Source of the DNA: Candidula unifasciata
Lineage: Eukaryota > Mollusca > Gastropoda > Stylommatophora > Geomitridae
Length of the DNA: 64,000 bases
Direction of reading: 5' to 3'
Assembly (NCBI GenBank): GCA_905116865.2
Contig: CAJHNH020008443.1
Location: forward strand, 862,855-926,854
In this document: positions 13,065 to 23,819 of the stretch, piece after piece
How positions within the stretch are numbered: the first letter of the stretch is position 1
Layout: each line of letters opens with the position of its first letter
Program-made: the position numbers and the translations under genes
Notes under the pieces: model-generated
The model's database searches: none
The model's input: the letters and a program-made list of their open reading frames with translations, nothing else
What the model was told of the DNA's origin: nothing

Positions 13065-13185
13065 CATTGAAATGACTCACGAAGAGAACTGGTGAATTGA
13101 ATTGACTCACGAAGAGAACTGGTGTATTGAATTGACTCACGAAGAGAACTGGTGTATTGAATTGACTCACGAAGAGAACTGGTTG
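13065..13185. repeat. 30-bp tandem repeat, four copies
   Basis: Units of 30 bp containing 'gactcacgaagagaactggt' start at about 13074, 13104, 13134 and 13164 with almost no divergence, so the expansion is recent. Confidence 0.93.
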
Positions 13186-13303
13186 GTTGCCTATAACAAA
13201 AGGAGACACACTACACTCTTTAGTCATGTCATGAGAAAGAACAACTGGAGTACATTATGACGGTGGGAAAACATCGTGATGCGGAAAATTCTCAGAGAGA
13301 AAG

Positions 13304-13558
<255 letters not shown>

Positions 13559-13934
13559 AGATGCTGGACAGTTTGGCGGCGTCATGGTATGGGGAGATCA
13601 TTTGTATCAGAAGTGACTGGATAAGCATGACCCTCAACGATATACAGTATGGATTGTAAGAAGAAGAAGAAGTTTCAAGTTCAAATTCGAACAGAATGGG
13701 TCCACGTGCTGGCTAGATGAGGATTAGTGAGTTACAACAGCACATAGAGAGTAACCAGCAACGCAGGGTGAGGTACGTGGTACAGAAAGAGTTAATGTGT
13801 CTGTCGTAGATTTTATACCTGTTAGTCTCAACCTTAGTTTTAGTGCTTGCTTTTCAGCACCTCAATGAAGAGAACAAAAAAGATACAAGTCCCAGAAACT
13901 CTATTCAACCGTATAGCAGTTATGTTGGGTCAGT

Positions 13935-14095
13935 AGGTCGACCTAGCCCTGAGTTAGTGCCTGGTGCAGTCATGGAAAGTGAAGGCAGCTGTCGTTATGT
14001 TGTCCACATCACTCACCAAGTGTCGTTTGGTCTATCAAATATAGGTCTAGGCTTAAAGGCATGGTAAAGGGTCCTTTACTTAAATTTATTTTACT
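13935..14095 (+). repeat. SINE family A body
   Basis: Forward-oriented body: 'ggtcgacctagc', 'ttatgttgtccacatcac', 'tcaaatataggtctagg', ending with 'aagggtcctttactta'. The head is absent. Confidence 0.7.
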
Positions 14096-14234
14096 GGGTC
14101 AGTGCAATATGGTTATCAAGTAACCTGAGGCCCAATAGTAATAGGCAGTTATAATACAGTCACTGTCTGCAGAATCCAGCAAAAATACCCTAGAGATTCT
14201 AACTGAGGAAATACGACCTCCTACCATAACAGTC

Positions 14235-14518
14235 GGGACCCTCCGTGGTGTAGCGATAAACGCTCGCCTGCGGATTGGAAGGTTGTGGATTCGGGTCCTG
14301 ACACCACAGGACTTTTTTTGGGGTCAAAAATAACTTTGGCTTCCAAGTCGACACAGTGTTTGATGTGTACCATGTGGAACCCTGAGATGTAAGCTCGACC
14401 GACGTTATGCTGACAACATCACCCAGCGAATGCCGATCGGTCTATAAAACATAGGTCTAGCCCTATATGCCCAGTACGCCTAAATGCATGGAAAGGGTAC
14501 GTTACTGTACTTTACTAT
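14235..14518 (+). mobile_element. SINE family A, full-length, tRNA-derived
   Basis: The tRNA-like head has an A-box-like TGGTGTAGCGA (14246-14256) and a B-box-like GATTCGGGTCC (14288-14298), the internal RNA polymerase III promoter elements. A T-run spacer follows, then the common body and a tail in TTAC/TTTAC words. This organisation (tRNA head, body, short-repeat tail) defines a SINE that would be mobilised by a partner LINE. Confidence 0.82.
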
Positions 14519-14892
14519 AGCAGTCAACGGACACGAGCTTTAACTAACCATTCAAAGTGTTTCTTCCTTACTAAGAAAAATGACTCATTTACTACGGTTT
14601 TTGATTTCAAGCAGTTCAGTCACCCCCTTGTATGATGATTTTGTATACTCACATTCCTAAGCATGCACGCAAACCATCTCTTAATAAAGTGATTTTGTTA
14701 CACTCATGCAGAACTCGGATCGATATTAGGAATTTCACTTCTTATAAATACAATCATCTTCAGTTAGTTACTCAACTAATAAATCAGTCAACATACCAAA
14801 CAACCAACCAGCCAATCAAACGTTTAATCAAACGCCACATCAACATTAAAGATTTGCTTATGATTGCTGCAACATAACCCGCCTGGCTATTC

Positions 14893-15062
14893 CTGGAGAA
14901 GAGCGGCTTAGAACGCTGGAATCTCAAGCGGGAATCCTGGTTTTTGAATCCTCGGTTAGGCTGGGGATTTTTTTCTGGCGGGGGCAAAATAAAATCCTCA
15001 CCTGCACAGTCGTAGCCACAGCACTAGCCGTGCGGCCGTAAATCCCCCTCAGTAATTTGCAG
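14893..15062 (+). mobile_element. SINE family E, tRNA-derived
   Basis: A tRNA-like head (gagcggcttagaac...tttgaatcctcggt) is followed by 'ggctggggattttttt', 'gggcaaaataaaatcctc' and 'acctgcacagtcgtagccac'. The matching copy at 21995-22256 (reverse) has a better preserved head. This copy has lost part of its A-box region. Confidence 0.7.
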
Positions 15063-16070
15063 GTTTTGGCTGTTCATAGAGGAAGTCATACGATCTTCTT
15101 CAGGCCTTCACTAGATGTTTCCTGCATACTTTGTAACGTTGTCTTCAATATGCAGGCTTCCCCTCCACCTCACCTCAGAACATTTAAACTAGGATCTCTG
15201 TTCTATAGACAAAGTGAGATACTGATCTGAAAACCTTCTCATTAAGAGATACTTCATAATTCCCTGTTTTGTTTGTACTATTCACCTGTCGTAATATACC
15301 TCGTATCCCTAATTAAAGCACATTTTAAAAGCTTAAAAAAAAAAAAACATGTTTGTTTGTTAATTTTCACATTAGTGCGTCGTGCAGTAGTGCAGAGTAC
15401 ATATTGCAATCTGTTTAATTCGCAGCTGAGTTGTTTAGATGCTAGAAGCCGTTTGATGTTGTTAAATATATATAGGAATTCCAGTGAAATGTGACTAACA
15501 AGCTTAACGAAACAGGGAAGCATAAAAACGTGTACTAAATGTTTCGGCCGGTGGCTTTCTAGAATAAGTAGTGAAGTACACAACGCTAACGTATTCAAAT
15601 CTCTTAGGAGCAACTTTTAAAATAATTTGATGTGTAGTGAATGAAAAAAAAAATTTTTTTTAAACAAAGGCTAAATATATATATATATATATATATATAT
15701 AGACGCAAAGAATCAAAAGTACTATTGTTAATGTATAATATTATAATAGTAGGAATAAAAGAGTAATAGAAATACAAATGTAAGTGATACATAAATGATA
15801 CTGTTAAGAAATAGAATAAAGTAATATAATATGGAATAAAATAAAATCGAAAAAAAGTAATTAAATTTGAAAATGTAATAATAGTAGAACTGTTTAGATG
15901 CAGGTATGTTGGACATTGATGTCACCTGGAAAAAGAACACTAGGCTGTGGATCAGGCGATTTTCCAAAGCGAGGCATGGTATGATCGGTAGAGCAAGATT
16001 TTAATGCTGTTACAGATATATCATCTTTACATGTGTGGTCAGAGCTGTTAAAATGTCTTCTTGTCAATAT
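15063..16070. other. AT-rich stretch, no recognised gene
   Basis: AT-rich sequence with a (TA)n run at 15675-15702. Open frames on both strands up to 111 codons show no domain. It ends where recognisable LINE RT coding begins. Confidence 0.5.
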
Positions 16071-17489
16071 TTAATAGGGGATCACTGGTTGCCGCCACTG
16101 CGCGCATTTATGGATGACACGACTATTATAACGGGCAGCGAGGAGTCTGCCCGCACGATCCTGAATAGATTGGACGCGGTGGTCCAATGGAGCGGTATGC
16201 AGTTCAAACCGCAGAAGTCGAGGAGTCTGTCAATCCATAAGGGCAAGGTTTCGGCGACCAGTTTTACGGTGGCAAGGAACAAGATCCCTACGGTTCTGGA
16301 GGAACCGGTGAAGAGCCTCGGTCGCGTCTACGATTCGAAGTTATCTGACAGAGCGGAAGTCCGGCGAATACATGAGTCACTGGCTATAGGCCTGCTCGCG
16401 ATCGAGCGATGCAGGCTGATCGGAAAATTCAAGGTATGGTGTCTCCAATTCATGTTGATTCCGAAGCTTCTATGGCCACTGCTAGTCTACGAGGTGACGA
16501 TGACTGCAGTGGAAACCATGGAAAAGAAAATCAACACAGCCTTAAGAAAGTGGATTGGTGCACCGTCTTGTCTGACCGACGTGGCTCTGTATTGTAAGCA
16601 GGCCAAGCTGGTACTTCCGTTCAAGTCGATAACCGAAGAGTTTAAAGTCGGCAAAGTAAGACTCGCCATGCTTCTGCGCGAGTCTTCAGACCCAAATGTC
16701 ATCGCTGTCCAGCCCGCTCTAAAGACTGGTACCAAGTGGAGGGTCCTCGATGCGATTGAATCTGCCCAGAACGCACTAAAATTGAGAGAGATAATGGGTT
16801 ACACACAAACCGACCGTCGAGGCCTAGGGCACGGAAAAGTCAATTGGTGGTCAAAGGCCTCAGCCAAAGAACGCCGAGACATATTGATACAAACGGTGAG
16901 GGACAACGAAAACGAGGTTCGGGTCCAGAAAGCAGCCCAACAGTCGCAGCAGGGCCATTGGGTCAGCCTGGAGAGCGCATTGCCTAGAATACTCACATGG
17001 GGTGAGATCTGGCGGATGACCCCGCTGCGACTGAGCTTTATCGTTCGTTCGGCGTACGATGTATTACCGTCCGGTGTTAACATGGTTAAATGGTCTGCGA
17101 CCAACGATCCGACTTGTCCGTTGTGCAAATCAAAGCAAACTCTTGAACACGTCCTGTCCGCGTGCAGGAAAGCCCTAGGTCAAGGCCGCTATACCTGGCG
17201 CCACAACAAGGTGCTAAAAGAGTTAGCAGCCGTTGTCGACCAGGCTAGAATGAGGGCTAATGCCAGAGCCAGTTCTAGTATCGTCCCCATTCGTTTCCTC
17301 AAGGCTGGGCAGGTTCCTAAAGGTAAGGTCAACCAAAACGCATTCGCTCCATCTGCGCTAGACTCTGCGAGGGACTGGTTACTGGCGGTTGATCTGCCAG
17401 GACATGAACGGTATCCCGAGTTGATCCGTAAACCGGCCTGCGACCGGACATCGTTCTCCATTCTGCGCAAAAACGGCAATTCATCCTGA
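16035..17489 (+). CDS. R2/NeSL-like non-LTR retrotransposon polyprotein, C-terminal part of RT to zinc knuckle
   Basis: A 484-codon frame, the longest non-repetitive one here. Homology seems to begin near residue 17 (LPPLRAFMDD), so the ATG is an artefact of 5' truncation. FMDD (about 16107-16118) is the RT catalytic box. After it come the thumb region (PVKSLGR, then WPLLVYE), a long linker with a W-rich segment (WRMTPLRLSFIVRSAYDVLP), and a C-x2-C-x7-H-x4-C knuckle (CPLC to the C of LSAC, about 17115-17165) followed by GRYTWRHNKVL. That order is typical of LINEs carrying a restriction-like endonuclease. The RT fingers and any 5' DNA-binding domain are missing. From about 17440 the true frame shifts, so the last 15 or so codons are read out of frame. 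Confidence 0.85.
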   Translation: MVRAVKMSSCQYLIGDHWLPPLRAFMDDTTIITGSEESARTILNRLDAVVQWSGMQFKPQKSRSLSIHKGKVSATSFTVARNKIPTVLEEPVKSLGRVYDSKLSDRAEVRRIHESLAIGLLAIERCRLIGKFKVWCLQFMLIPKLLWPLLVYEVTMTAVETMEKKINTALRKWIGAPSCLTDVALYCKQAKLVLPFKSITEEFKVGKVRLAMLLRESSDPNVIAVQPALKTGTKWRVLDAIESAQNALKLREIMGYTQTDRRGLGHGKVNWWSKASAKERRDILIQTVRDNENEVRVQKAAQQSQQGHWVSLESALPRILTWGEIWRMTPLRLSFIVRSAYDVLPSGVNMVKWSATNDPTCPLCKSKQTLEHVLSACRKALGQGRYTWRHNKVLKELAAVVDQARMRANARASSSIVPIRFLKAGQVPKGKVNQNAFAPSALDSARDWLLAVDLPGHERYPELIRKPACDRTSFSILRKNGNSS

Positions 17490-17785
17490 TTGAGTTGACG
17501 GTCCCGTTTGAGTCGCGTATGGAGGAGAATCACTTGTACAAGCTCGAAAAGTACAGTGATTTAGCAGCCGGTTTGAGGAGAGACGAGGCTTACACAGTAC
17601 GGGTATTTGCCGTCGAAGTGGGAGCGAGAGGCCTCGTTTCCACTTCGCTCTACAATGTGGTTAAAGAACTAGGATTGCGCGGTAATGAACGGAAACGAAC
17701 ACTTAAAAAACTGGGAGAGGCAGCCGAAAGGGCCTCGAGCTGGCTTTGGACGCAGCGCAACAACGTAGGGGACGGGCCTCGGTGA
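17441..17785 (+). pseudogene. Restriction-like endonuclease domain of the same R2/NeSL-like element (frameshifted)
   Basis: In the second frame the codons at 17441-17449 read RPD, and ELTVP follows at 17492-17506, then KLEKYSDL, VFAVEVGARGLVS and a terminal ERASSWLWTQRN. The PD...E/D-x-T/K layout is that of the restriction-like endonuclease which nicks the target in R2-type LINEs. The frame is offset by one base from the upstream RT frame, so a single indel near 17430-17440 separates the two. The domain itself is uninterrupted, so this is a recent and minor lesson in decay. The stop is at 17783-17785. Confidence 0.82.
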
Positions 17786-18085
17786 GCTGGTCGGGTGTCT
17801 AGTGGAAAAGAGTTTCTTATCCCTTTTGAAAAGTCCATCGTGTACGAATTATCTGCCAGTGTTCCTCTGCCAACTGCTAATAAAAGTCCAACATGTGTCC
17901 GGTAAACCAAAGTAAGCTTGTCGCTCGGTCGTCCAGGCATGCGGACTGTTCTAATTACGCTGCCGCGGCGACTTCTTATCTCAAAGTACCTCCTTCGAAA
18001 CCACTAAGTCGTCTTGTCTCTGGCCGAAATAATAACACCATCCGGTAATTCTGTGCAGCGGGGAAGCAGCCCTGAGCTTCATGAA
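17786..18085 (+). other. 3' UTR of the R2/NeSL-like element and junction
   Basis: Non-coding sequence after the endonuclease stop, up to the end of the reverse-oriented Penelope-like element. I see no poly-A or clear target duplication, so the exact 3' end is not defined. Confidence 0.5.
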
Positions 18086-19205
18086 CTCAGGTGGGCCCAC
18101 CTCCGAATACGTTTAGGAATCGTGGGCCGAAACGTGTGTCGAAAGAGGATAATTTCTACTGATGACTGTAGATCCCCGCTGTACTTGCTCCCTGTGAGTT
18201 TATTCTTATTGAGAAGTGTTTCCGGAAACGATCAACTAGCTTTCTGCCCAATGTATGCCTTGTTGCATCTTTCGTAGTTTTGGCATACATTACGTTGCGG
18301 GATTCACAAGTAAAAAATTCCCTAATTTTGAAAGAACCACAAGGAAAACTGACCAAAGAAGTCTGGACAACGAAAGGACATGTCTTGCACGCGTAGTTTG
18401 GGAGCATTTCAGTAGTCCCAAAAGGAAGTGCTGTGTGGATCGGCGGAAGTCGGCTTTTGACAAGTATGTTTTCAAGGTTGCGGTCTCGTCTATAAACTAA
18501 TATCGGCTTCTCACTAAAGATCATCTTGGTGTCAGGATCAGAGCGGAGGATGTACAAATTGCAAAAGAATACTTTGGAAGCAACCTCATTGTTGGGATGA
18601 AAAGTCAAAATCAATTTCGGTCCATCGCTGGCGGAATTACGTTTGGTGGCGAAAGCATCTCTCCCGGAGATGGTTAAAACTTTGTTCAGAGCCTTTTGTA
18701 AAATGTGTTTCAGATAAAAACGGACACGGAAGAAATCAAGAAGTTAAACTAATTTATCAAAGAATTCAGAATCATCAGAGCACAACCTTCGCAGTCGGAG
18801 GAGCTGTGAGTACAGAGTAGAATTTTTTCAGTGTAGTGGGTGAGACAACGGATAGAGGAGATAACTGAGGGTTTGTTGTAGGCTGTGGTCTTAAACGACG
18901 GGAAATCGATGCTGATCGCGATGTCAAGAAAGTTTACTGAAGTGGTGGAGATCAGTGAGATGAATTTGATAGCCAGATTGAAACTGTTCATATAACTGAT
19001 GAATTGGTCATGCTCAACCATGGACATTTCGGTGATAGCAACGCCATCATCCAAGTACCTCGGGAAACTTGCCCGGGTATGATACATTGACCTCATATCC
19101 CAAGTGGTCTATAAAGAGGAACGCGTAACTGGGACTCATCTTGGTGCCCATCGCGACCCCATTGATCTGGTCGAAATACTCGCCATTGAACGCTAGGGTA
19201 GGAAT
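18086..19205 (-). pseudogene. Penelope-like element, 5'-truncated: RT palm to degenerate GIY-YIG and 3' UTR
   Basis: Read on the minus strand, RT motifs begin abruptly ([20 protein letters not shown], then RYLDDGVA with the catalytic YLDD near 19046-19057, then NFLDIAISI). A shifted frame at 18156-18614 gives LTFHPNN, LRSDPDTKMIFS, a C-x2-CPF finger (KTCPF) and FTCESRNVMY...GRKLVDRF. The last part sits where GIY-YIG endonucleases have Y...YIGET.R, but the second tyrosine motif is lost, so it should be inactive. The RT, connector and GIY-YIG order is diagnostic for Penelope-like elements. Its left end (18086-18206) recurs at 19696-19822. Confidence 0.82.
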
Positions 19206-20345
19206 AAATATGTTTTGTATGTTTCTTTGTGCTGATTAGGATTGCATTATGCTGTACGAGGGAACGCTATCTGTCCCAATACTTGCCCTGCTTTACTGCA
19301 TCGTATGGTAATTTCCTCGACCAAGTTACCATCTTCAGTGAATGTTGTTCTAAGATATTTAATCTCAGAAGCCTGTTTAATATATGTATTCTCTAACAAT
19401 ATATATTTAAATTCTGCTTTTTTCTTCCTACTGACATTACTTCTGTCTTGTCGATGTTGATTCTCATATAATTTGATTTACATTCTTCATTCATGGATGT
19501 GTTGCTGTATCTGCAATCAAGGCCTGTTTATCAGCAAAGAGTAATTCGTTGTTAGTACTATTATTTTCGTTCCTGGGCTTGCCATCTTTGCTTATACTGT
19601 CAATGGAGGTAATAAATAGGAGTGGTGATAAAGCATATTACTGTCTCACTCAGGATGTTACTTTAAATGGTTTGGATGTTCCCTAATTTATTTTACCAGG
19701 TCGGCCCACCCTCCGAGATTTTAGAAGAAGTAAAGTAATGGGTTGAAACAATCGTCGACGAGGGATTTTTATACTGATGATCGGTGGACTCTTGCTTTGC
19801 ATGCTCCCCTGTTGAATTTTTATAACTACGCTTCTGCAATCTCAGTATAAGCTATTGCAAACTTCAATGAGGTCTTCACTTACGCCATATCAAGCCATTA
19901 CTTTCTATACTTTAATTTATGTACCCTGTCGAAAGATTTCTCCTGGTCTACGAATGCTACAAACAAGTTCACAAATATTCAGTGTTCTTTTCTATTAACT
20001 GTTCAAGTGTGAAGGTTGCATCTGTGCAGCTTCTATATCTTCTGAAACCTGTCTGTTCTTCTGTCAACTGTGGTTCTATCATTGATCGCAGCAATGTTTC
20101 TATTATGTCAGCATACATTTCCCCAACATGACTTAAAAGAGAGATGCCTCGATATTGATTGTGTTCTCGATTGTTTCCCTTGTTATCCCCCAATGGTGAA
20201 CTATTGCATGTTGCCAGTCAATTAAGCAGTTTCTGTGGAGCCATCTAATGTTGGTTTCATCTGCTGCTTGAATTATTTCTGTTGGTGATCTATCAGCTCC
20301 TGGTGCTTTATATTTGGGTGACCTTTTAACTACCTCAGTAATTAG
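19206..20345 (-). pseudogene. RTE-like LINE reverse transcriptase, decayed and interrupted
   Basis: The minus strand carries RT motifs in order but in several frames. KYKAPGADRSPTEIIQAA corresponds to the KAPGxD box, then NQYRGISLLSHVGEMY, EEQTGFRRYRSCTDA (GFRxGRS box), FVAFVDQEKSFDRV, LSPLLF, LLFADKQALIAD (the FADD box with the second D changed to K) and MRINIDKTEVMSVG. The altered box and several stops make it non-functional. A foreign 120-130 bp lies between the 'QQG' and 'PFKVTS' parts (see 19696). The element continues upstream as the endonuclease remnant at 20960-21255 and is cut downstream by the Penelope-like element. Confidence 0.8.
19696..19822 (-). mobile_element. Short Penelope tail nested in the RTE-like RT
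   Basis: The segment aligns along its length with 18086-18206. Shared words include 'caggt.ggcccacc.tccga', 'gaaac', 'tactgatga' and 'gctccc.tgt.ga..ttt'. That part of the Penelope-like element holds its last codons and 3' UTR. Here it sits inside an RT reading frame, so it looks like a severely 5'-truncated insertion. Confidence 0.6.
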
Positions 20346-20437
20346 TATATAAGGTTCTAGCACTGTTGTTTTGAAGTCTTTGGTTGTTCTTTCCTGGCAA
20401 TTTCTTAAGGGGTTAAAGAGCTCATTGGAGTTTCTCC

Positions 20438-20955
20438 TCATCTTTCAGCTATCTCTGGTTGGTCTATTAATGGCTTTCCTGTTTTATCGTTAATTACTAT
20501 TGCCGGGTTGTAGCTCTCATATCTTTTTCGCATAGTTTTTACTCTGATAATTGTTCTGCTGGCCGTTTTCTCTTTTTCTGCTAATGACTCTCCGAAACAG
20601 TCCCAGGATTTCTGTTTTGCTTTCTGGATACTCTGGTTGGTGTCTCGTTGCAATCTATAGCTTAAATAATCATCAACTCTTTTCATTTTTTTTTTCACTG
20701 TTTATATAAGTCATTTTTCTTCCTAACCGCTTCTTTTAATTCGTCACACAACCAAGGAGAATATTTGTTACAATTCCGTCTGCTTCCTCTCTTTCTTTTT
20801 CCACATAATTCTTCGGCAATACTGAGCAAGGAGGTTTTATATATACGCACCATTCATCCTCAATATTTCCCACCACAGGCGATAGTTGTTTGACCGCTGT
20901 CTCTACTTTCTTTTGTTGCTGTTCTTTTACTCCTTCTTGTTTCAAACTGGCTATC
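20438..20955 (-). pseudogene. RTE-like LINE, endonuclease-to-RT linker region
   Basis: Two reverse frames (20438-20698 and 20736-20945) encode basic, helix-prone sequence (SYRLQRDTNQSIQKAKQKSW) of the kind lying between endonuclease and RT in such LINEs. Position and orientation match the flanking domains. There is no catalytic motif in it. Confidence 0.55.
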
Positions 20956-20959
20956 CTGA

Positions 20960-21255
20960 TGAGATCATGGTTTTAGTTAATTTCTTCCCGTTTTTCTTGA
21001 AGACGAGATATTTTGCTGTCCTCAAAACTATTTTATGGTGGGTGTCACATTGACAGTTAGGGATTGTTCTTGCATTAAGAATTCTACTTCTTACTTTGAC
21101 TCTTGTTAATATAAAGTCAATTTGACTCTTGGTGGAGGTGTCGTTCCATCTGTACCATAAATACTTTTGTAAATCTTTGCGGTCGAAAAATGTTTTTGTG
21201 ATAAAGAGACTGTGCTGGCTGCATAGTTCTAATACTCTATCTGTTTTACAGGTCT
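20960..21255 (-). pseudogene. RTE-like LINE, APE-type endonuclease C-terminal remnant
   Basis: The minus-strand reading gives LFITKTFF, then YRWNDTSTKSQIDFIL and ARTIPNCQCDTHHKIVL. This fits the end of an apurinic-endonuclease-like domain (WxxxDGxxxxQIDYIL and a terminal SDH-like motif, here THH). The N-terminal half is missing. It lies upstream, on the same strand, of the RT at 19206-20345, giving one degraded LINE of about 2 kb. Confidence 0.65.
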
Positions 21256-21415
21256 TGCTTATTTGAACTCAGATTGTTGTTTTCCGCCTCTCAGGCAAAT
21301 GCATTCCTACTTTGAAGAAAACACCTAGCATCAGTTGACTCTTACGGCATGCTTGTAAGGGGTCAATGGGTCCGGTATTTTCCCCTACACATTAGGGCCC
21401 CAGAATGTTGTTTAA
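21255..21415 (-). repeat. Dispersed repeat family B
   Basis: Reverse copy: on the minus strand 'ggggccctaatgtgtagggg', 'agagtcaactgatg' and 'tttgcctgagaggcgg' match the order seen at 4325-4470. Confidence 0.6.
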
Positions 21416-21894
21416 ACAGCATATCTTTTTAAATAAGTAAAAGAATATACAAAAGATACTGTTTCAATGCTGGAATGTTCGGTATATAGTGCAAACACGA
21501 CAGTAAGAAAAAACAGTTTACTGTGGCAGCGTGGTAAAAATAACGCAAGCTGTCTATCATTTCTTAGAACATTTGTAGGCAATGATTCTGGACATGAGGT
21601 GAGCTCAGTGGCGCGGCATGATCAGTTCGCATGTGTCAGCGTTAACAGGTAACGATTCCACTAGAGATGGTATCACGTGATATTTTCATCCTCTTCATTT
21701 TGTTGTTGCGAGAATGCGTCTGCACTTAGGATAGTAGTGCTATTAAATGGTATCGTGCATACGTTACAGTTTTTGCATGAATTGCATAAGCATGCAGCCA
21801 CAGTTCTTTTCGCCAAATTCGAGACGTTAACCGAGTAGCAACAGTGAGTATAAGCCACGATTACAGACGTTATACGAACGCCCCGCCACTGGAC

Positions 21895-21985
21895 GAGAGG
21901 TGTGCGATTGCTGAGTATGGGGCAACTTTGCGAGAGCTGGTTGAAGGTTTATGCTCCATTGTGAGATTCAAGGCAGAAGAAGATA
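21895..21985 (+). repeat. RTE-type LINE C-terminal tail fragment
   Basis: The frame reads LRELVEGLCSIVRFKAEED, matching a second copy at 42595-42680 (LVEGLCS-like segment followed by GAA repeats). It is only the last codons of a LINE ORF and its tail. Confidence 0.5.
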
Positions 21986-21994
21986 CAGACAATT

Positions 21995-22256
21995 GTAGAC
22001 TGGGTCTGCCCATTAAACTGCCAATTACTGCCTTTGTTATACCACTTTTGCGGTGTAGGCAAAAAAAAGGGGGGGGGGAGGGGGCTTTGAGTCAGAGGCT
22101 TTACGGCTGCATGGTTAATGCTGTCGTCACGACTGTGCAGGCGAGGATTCCATTTTGCCCCTGACAGAAAAAAATCCATAGCCTTACCGAGGATTCGAAC
22201 CTAGGTTTCCCGGGTGAGTACCCAGAGTTCTAACCTTTCGGCCAGCCGCTCCTCGT
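21995..22256 (-). mobile_element. SINE family E with well-kept tRNA-like head
   Basis: On the minus strand the head (about 22186-22256) has a perfect A box TGGCCGAAAGG and a perfect B box GGTTCGAATCC with tRNA spacing. The body words 'ggatttttttctgtcagggg' and 'cctgcacagtcgtgac' follow, then a poly-C tract at about 22068-22076 (+ strand G). The body match to 14893-15062 argues for a SINE rather than a free tRNA gene. Confidence 0.8.
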
Positions 22257-23815
22257 GGGTAAAAAGCAATCTGACAGTAGTAACTGTTGTGGAGGAATAA
22301 AGTAATAGACGTTCAAATAATATAGGCTGCGATATGGGAAAGCGAGTCCCCCCGCACCCCCAGGTTGCCTTTCATGGAAACCCTTGTCATTTTGTAAAAG
22401 CTTTATGAAGGTTGGATCCTATGAACACCAAATCGGTAGATCTCAGTGCTAGCCCCTGATCTTCTGCGAGTTCACGAGCAATAGGATGGCGATCACAAAC
22501 AGTTTGAAAACCGGTGAATCAAGAGAAGACAGGGCTTTCAAAGGATAGTAACAAGAATGTACACATTAATTATACTTAATGTCTTCTCCTTCGCGGCACA
22601 TTACGATCTACATTGTTATCCCTCTTTAGAACTAAATGTTTCAGCGCTGAATAATGACATAGACGTGTTTTTCTCATTTGTGTTTGTCTCACACAGGCGC
22701 TTATTGTAAGTTTGTTGTATTGATTATTCTGGAACATCTTTCTCTCTTGATGTTCCTATTTCACTGAAGAAAAAGCATTTCTGTTAATAATAAATGATTA
22801 CTTTTTATTATTATATTTATATAATGTAATATTTGTTTGTTCTCGAGAGGAATGAAGTGAATGTCTGGAAATACGTAGGCCAGTCACCTCTGATCAATTG
22901 TTTCTGTTCCTTATTAGCGCGGGACAGCAGGTTGCACCGCGGGGAAAAGGGGGGGGGGGGTGGGGATTGGGGGGGGGAGGGATATGGAGTGCCGTTACAG
23001 GTGACCTAATTACAACTTTGTTGGAAGTTGAACGGGGTACCTGTTGATCTGCCATCCAGACTAAAATGCTTATAATATCAGTGTTCCAACTTTTAGGCAA
23101 CAATCGTAAGTGGAAAAATGAAAGTAAGGAAAGAGTTTCAATTGAATCGTAAGTCTTCTTTTCTAACCAAGGTAAAGAGTAGTCCTATGGTGGATACAGT
23201 TGTGGGATGTGAACTTATTTTGAAATACCTGACTAGGTGACTCGATGAGAATGAATGTCCCTGATAGGCCGGGTTTGAAGACCCGGTGTATGTGAGGCTG
23301 TTTCAGCTGACTAAGATAAGTTTTATTTTCGTGCCAGGGCATAAGTTAAGTTGACCTCTCAAGAACCGACATCACAGCATTTGGTTTATCCCCATAAGCG
23401 CCCAGTCACCATCTTCAGCAGCCAGCGCAGAGTTCCAGTACCGATGGTATCAGTAGCATTTTGATTATATTTCCGTCTTGCCTTTCCTCTGAGCGTCGAG
23501 TATCAGCCAGATCCCATTTTTGCTTCTCGCTACATCACTCTCACCAGACTGTGACGATACATTCGCTCCTCCGAATTGCACACGTGCTCCCATAAGGCTT
23601 TAACCATGTCTGTCTTATTATGTATCACCAAGTTGTGCAGAGCCAGCCAGTTTTTACAGCTGTTTATTTCCTAACACACTGGCTTAACCATAGAAGATTT
23701 AGACAATGCTGCTCACCCGTGACCTCCGAAACGAAGCTTGCCACTCTGCCAGAAAACGCAGGTACTTAAAGGAACTGAGCAGACGGTAGGTTTGCAGGTA
23801 AGGGTACTTTAAGAA
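22257..23815. other. No recognised gene
   Basis: Unique-looking sequence with a poly-G cluster at 22948-22980 and a small perfect hairpin (ccgggt...acccgg, about 23268-23286). Open frames stay below 80 codons. No domain is seen. Confidence 0.45.
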
Positions 23816-23819
23816 GATA

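Noticed and set aside
22186..22256. Functional tRNA gene
   Set aside because: The boxes are good, but the downstream sequence matches another SINE E copy at 14893, so this is a SINE head; a tRNA call would need a folding test.
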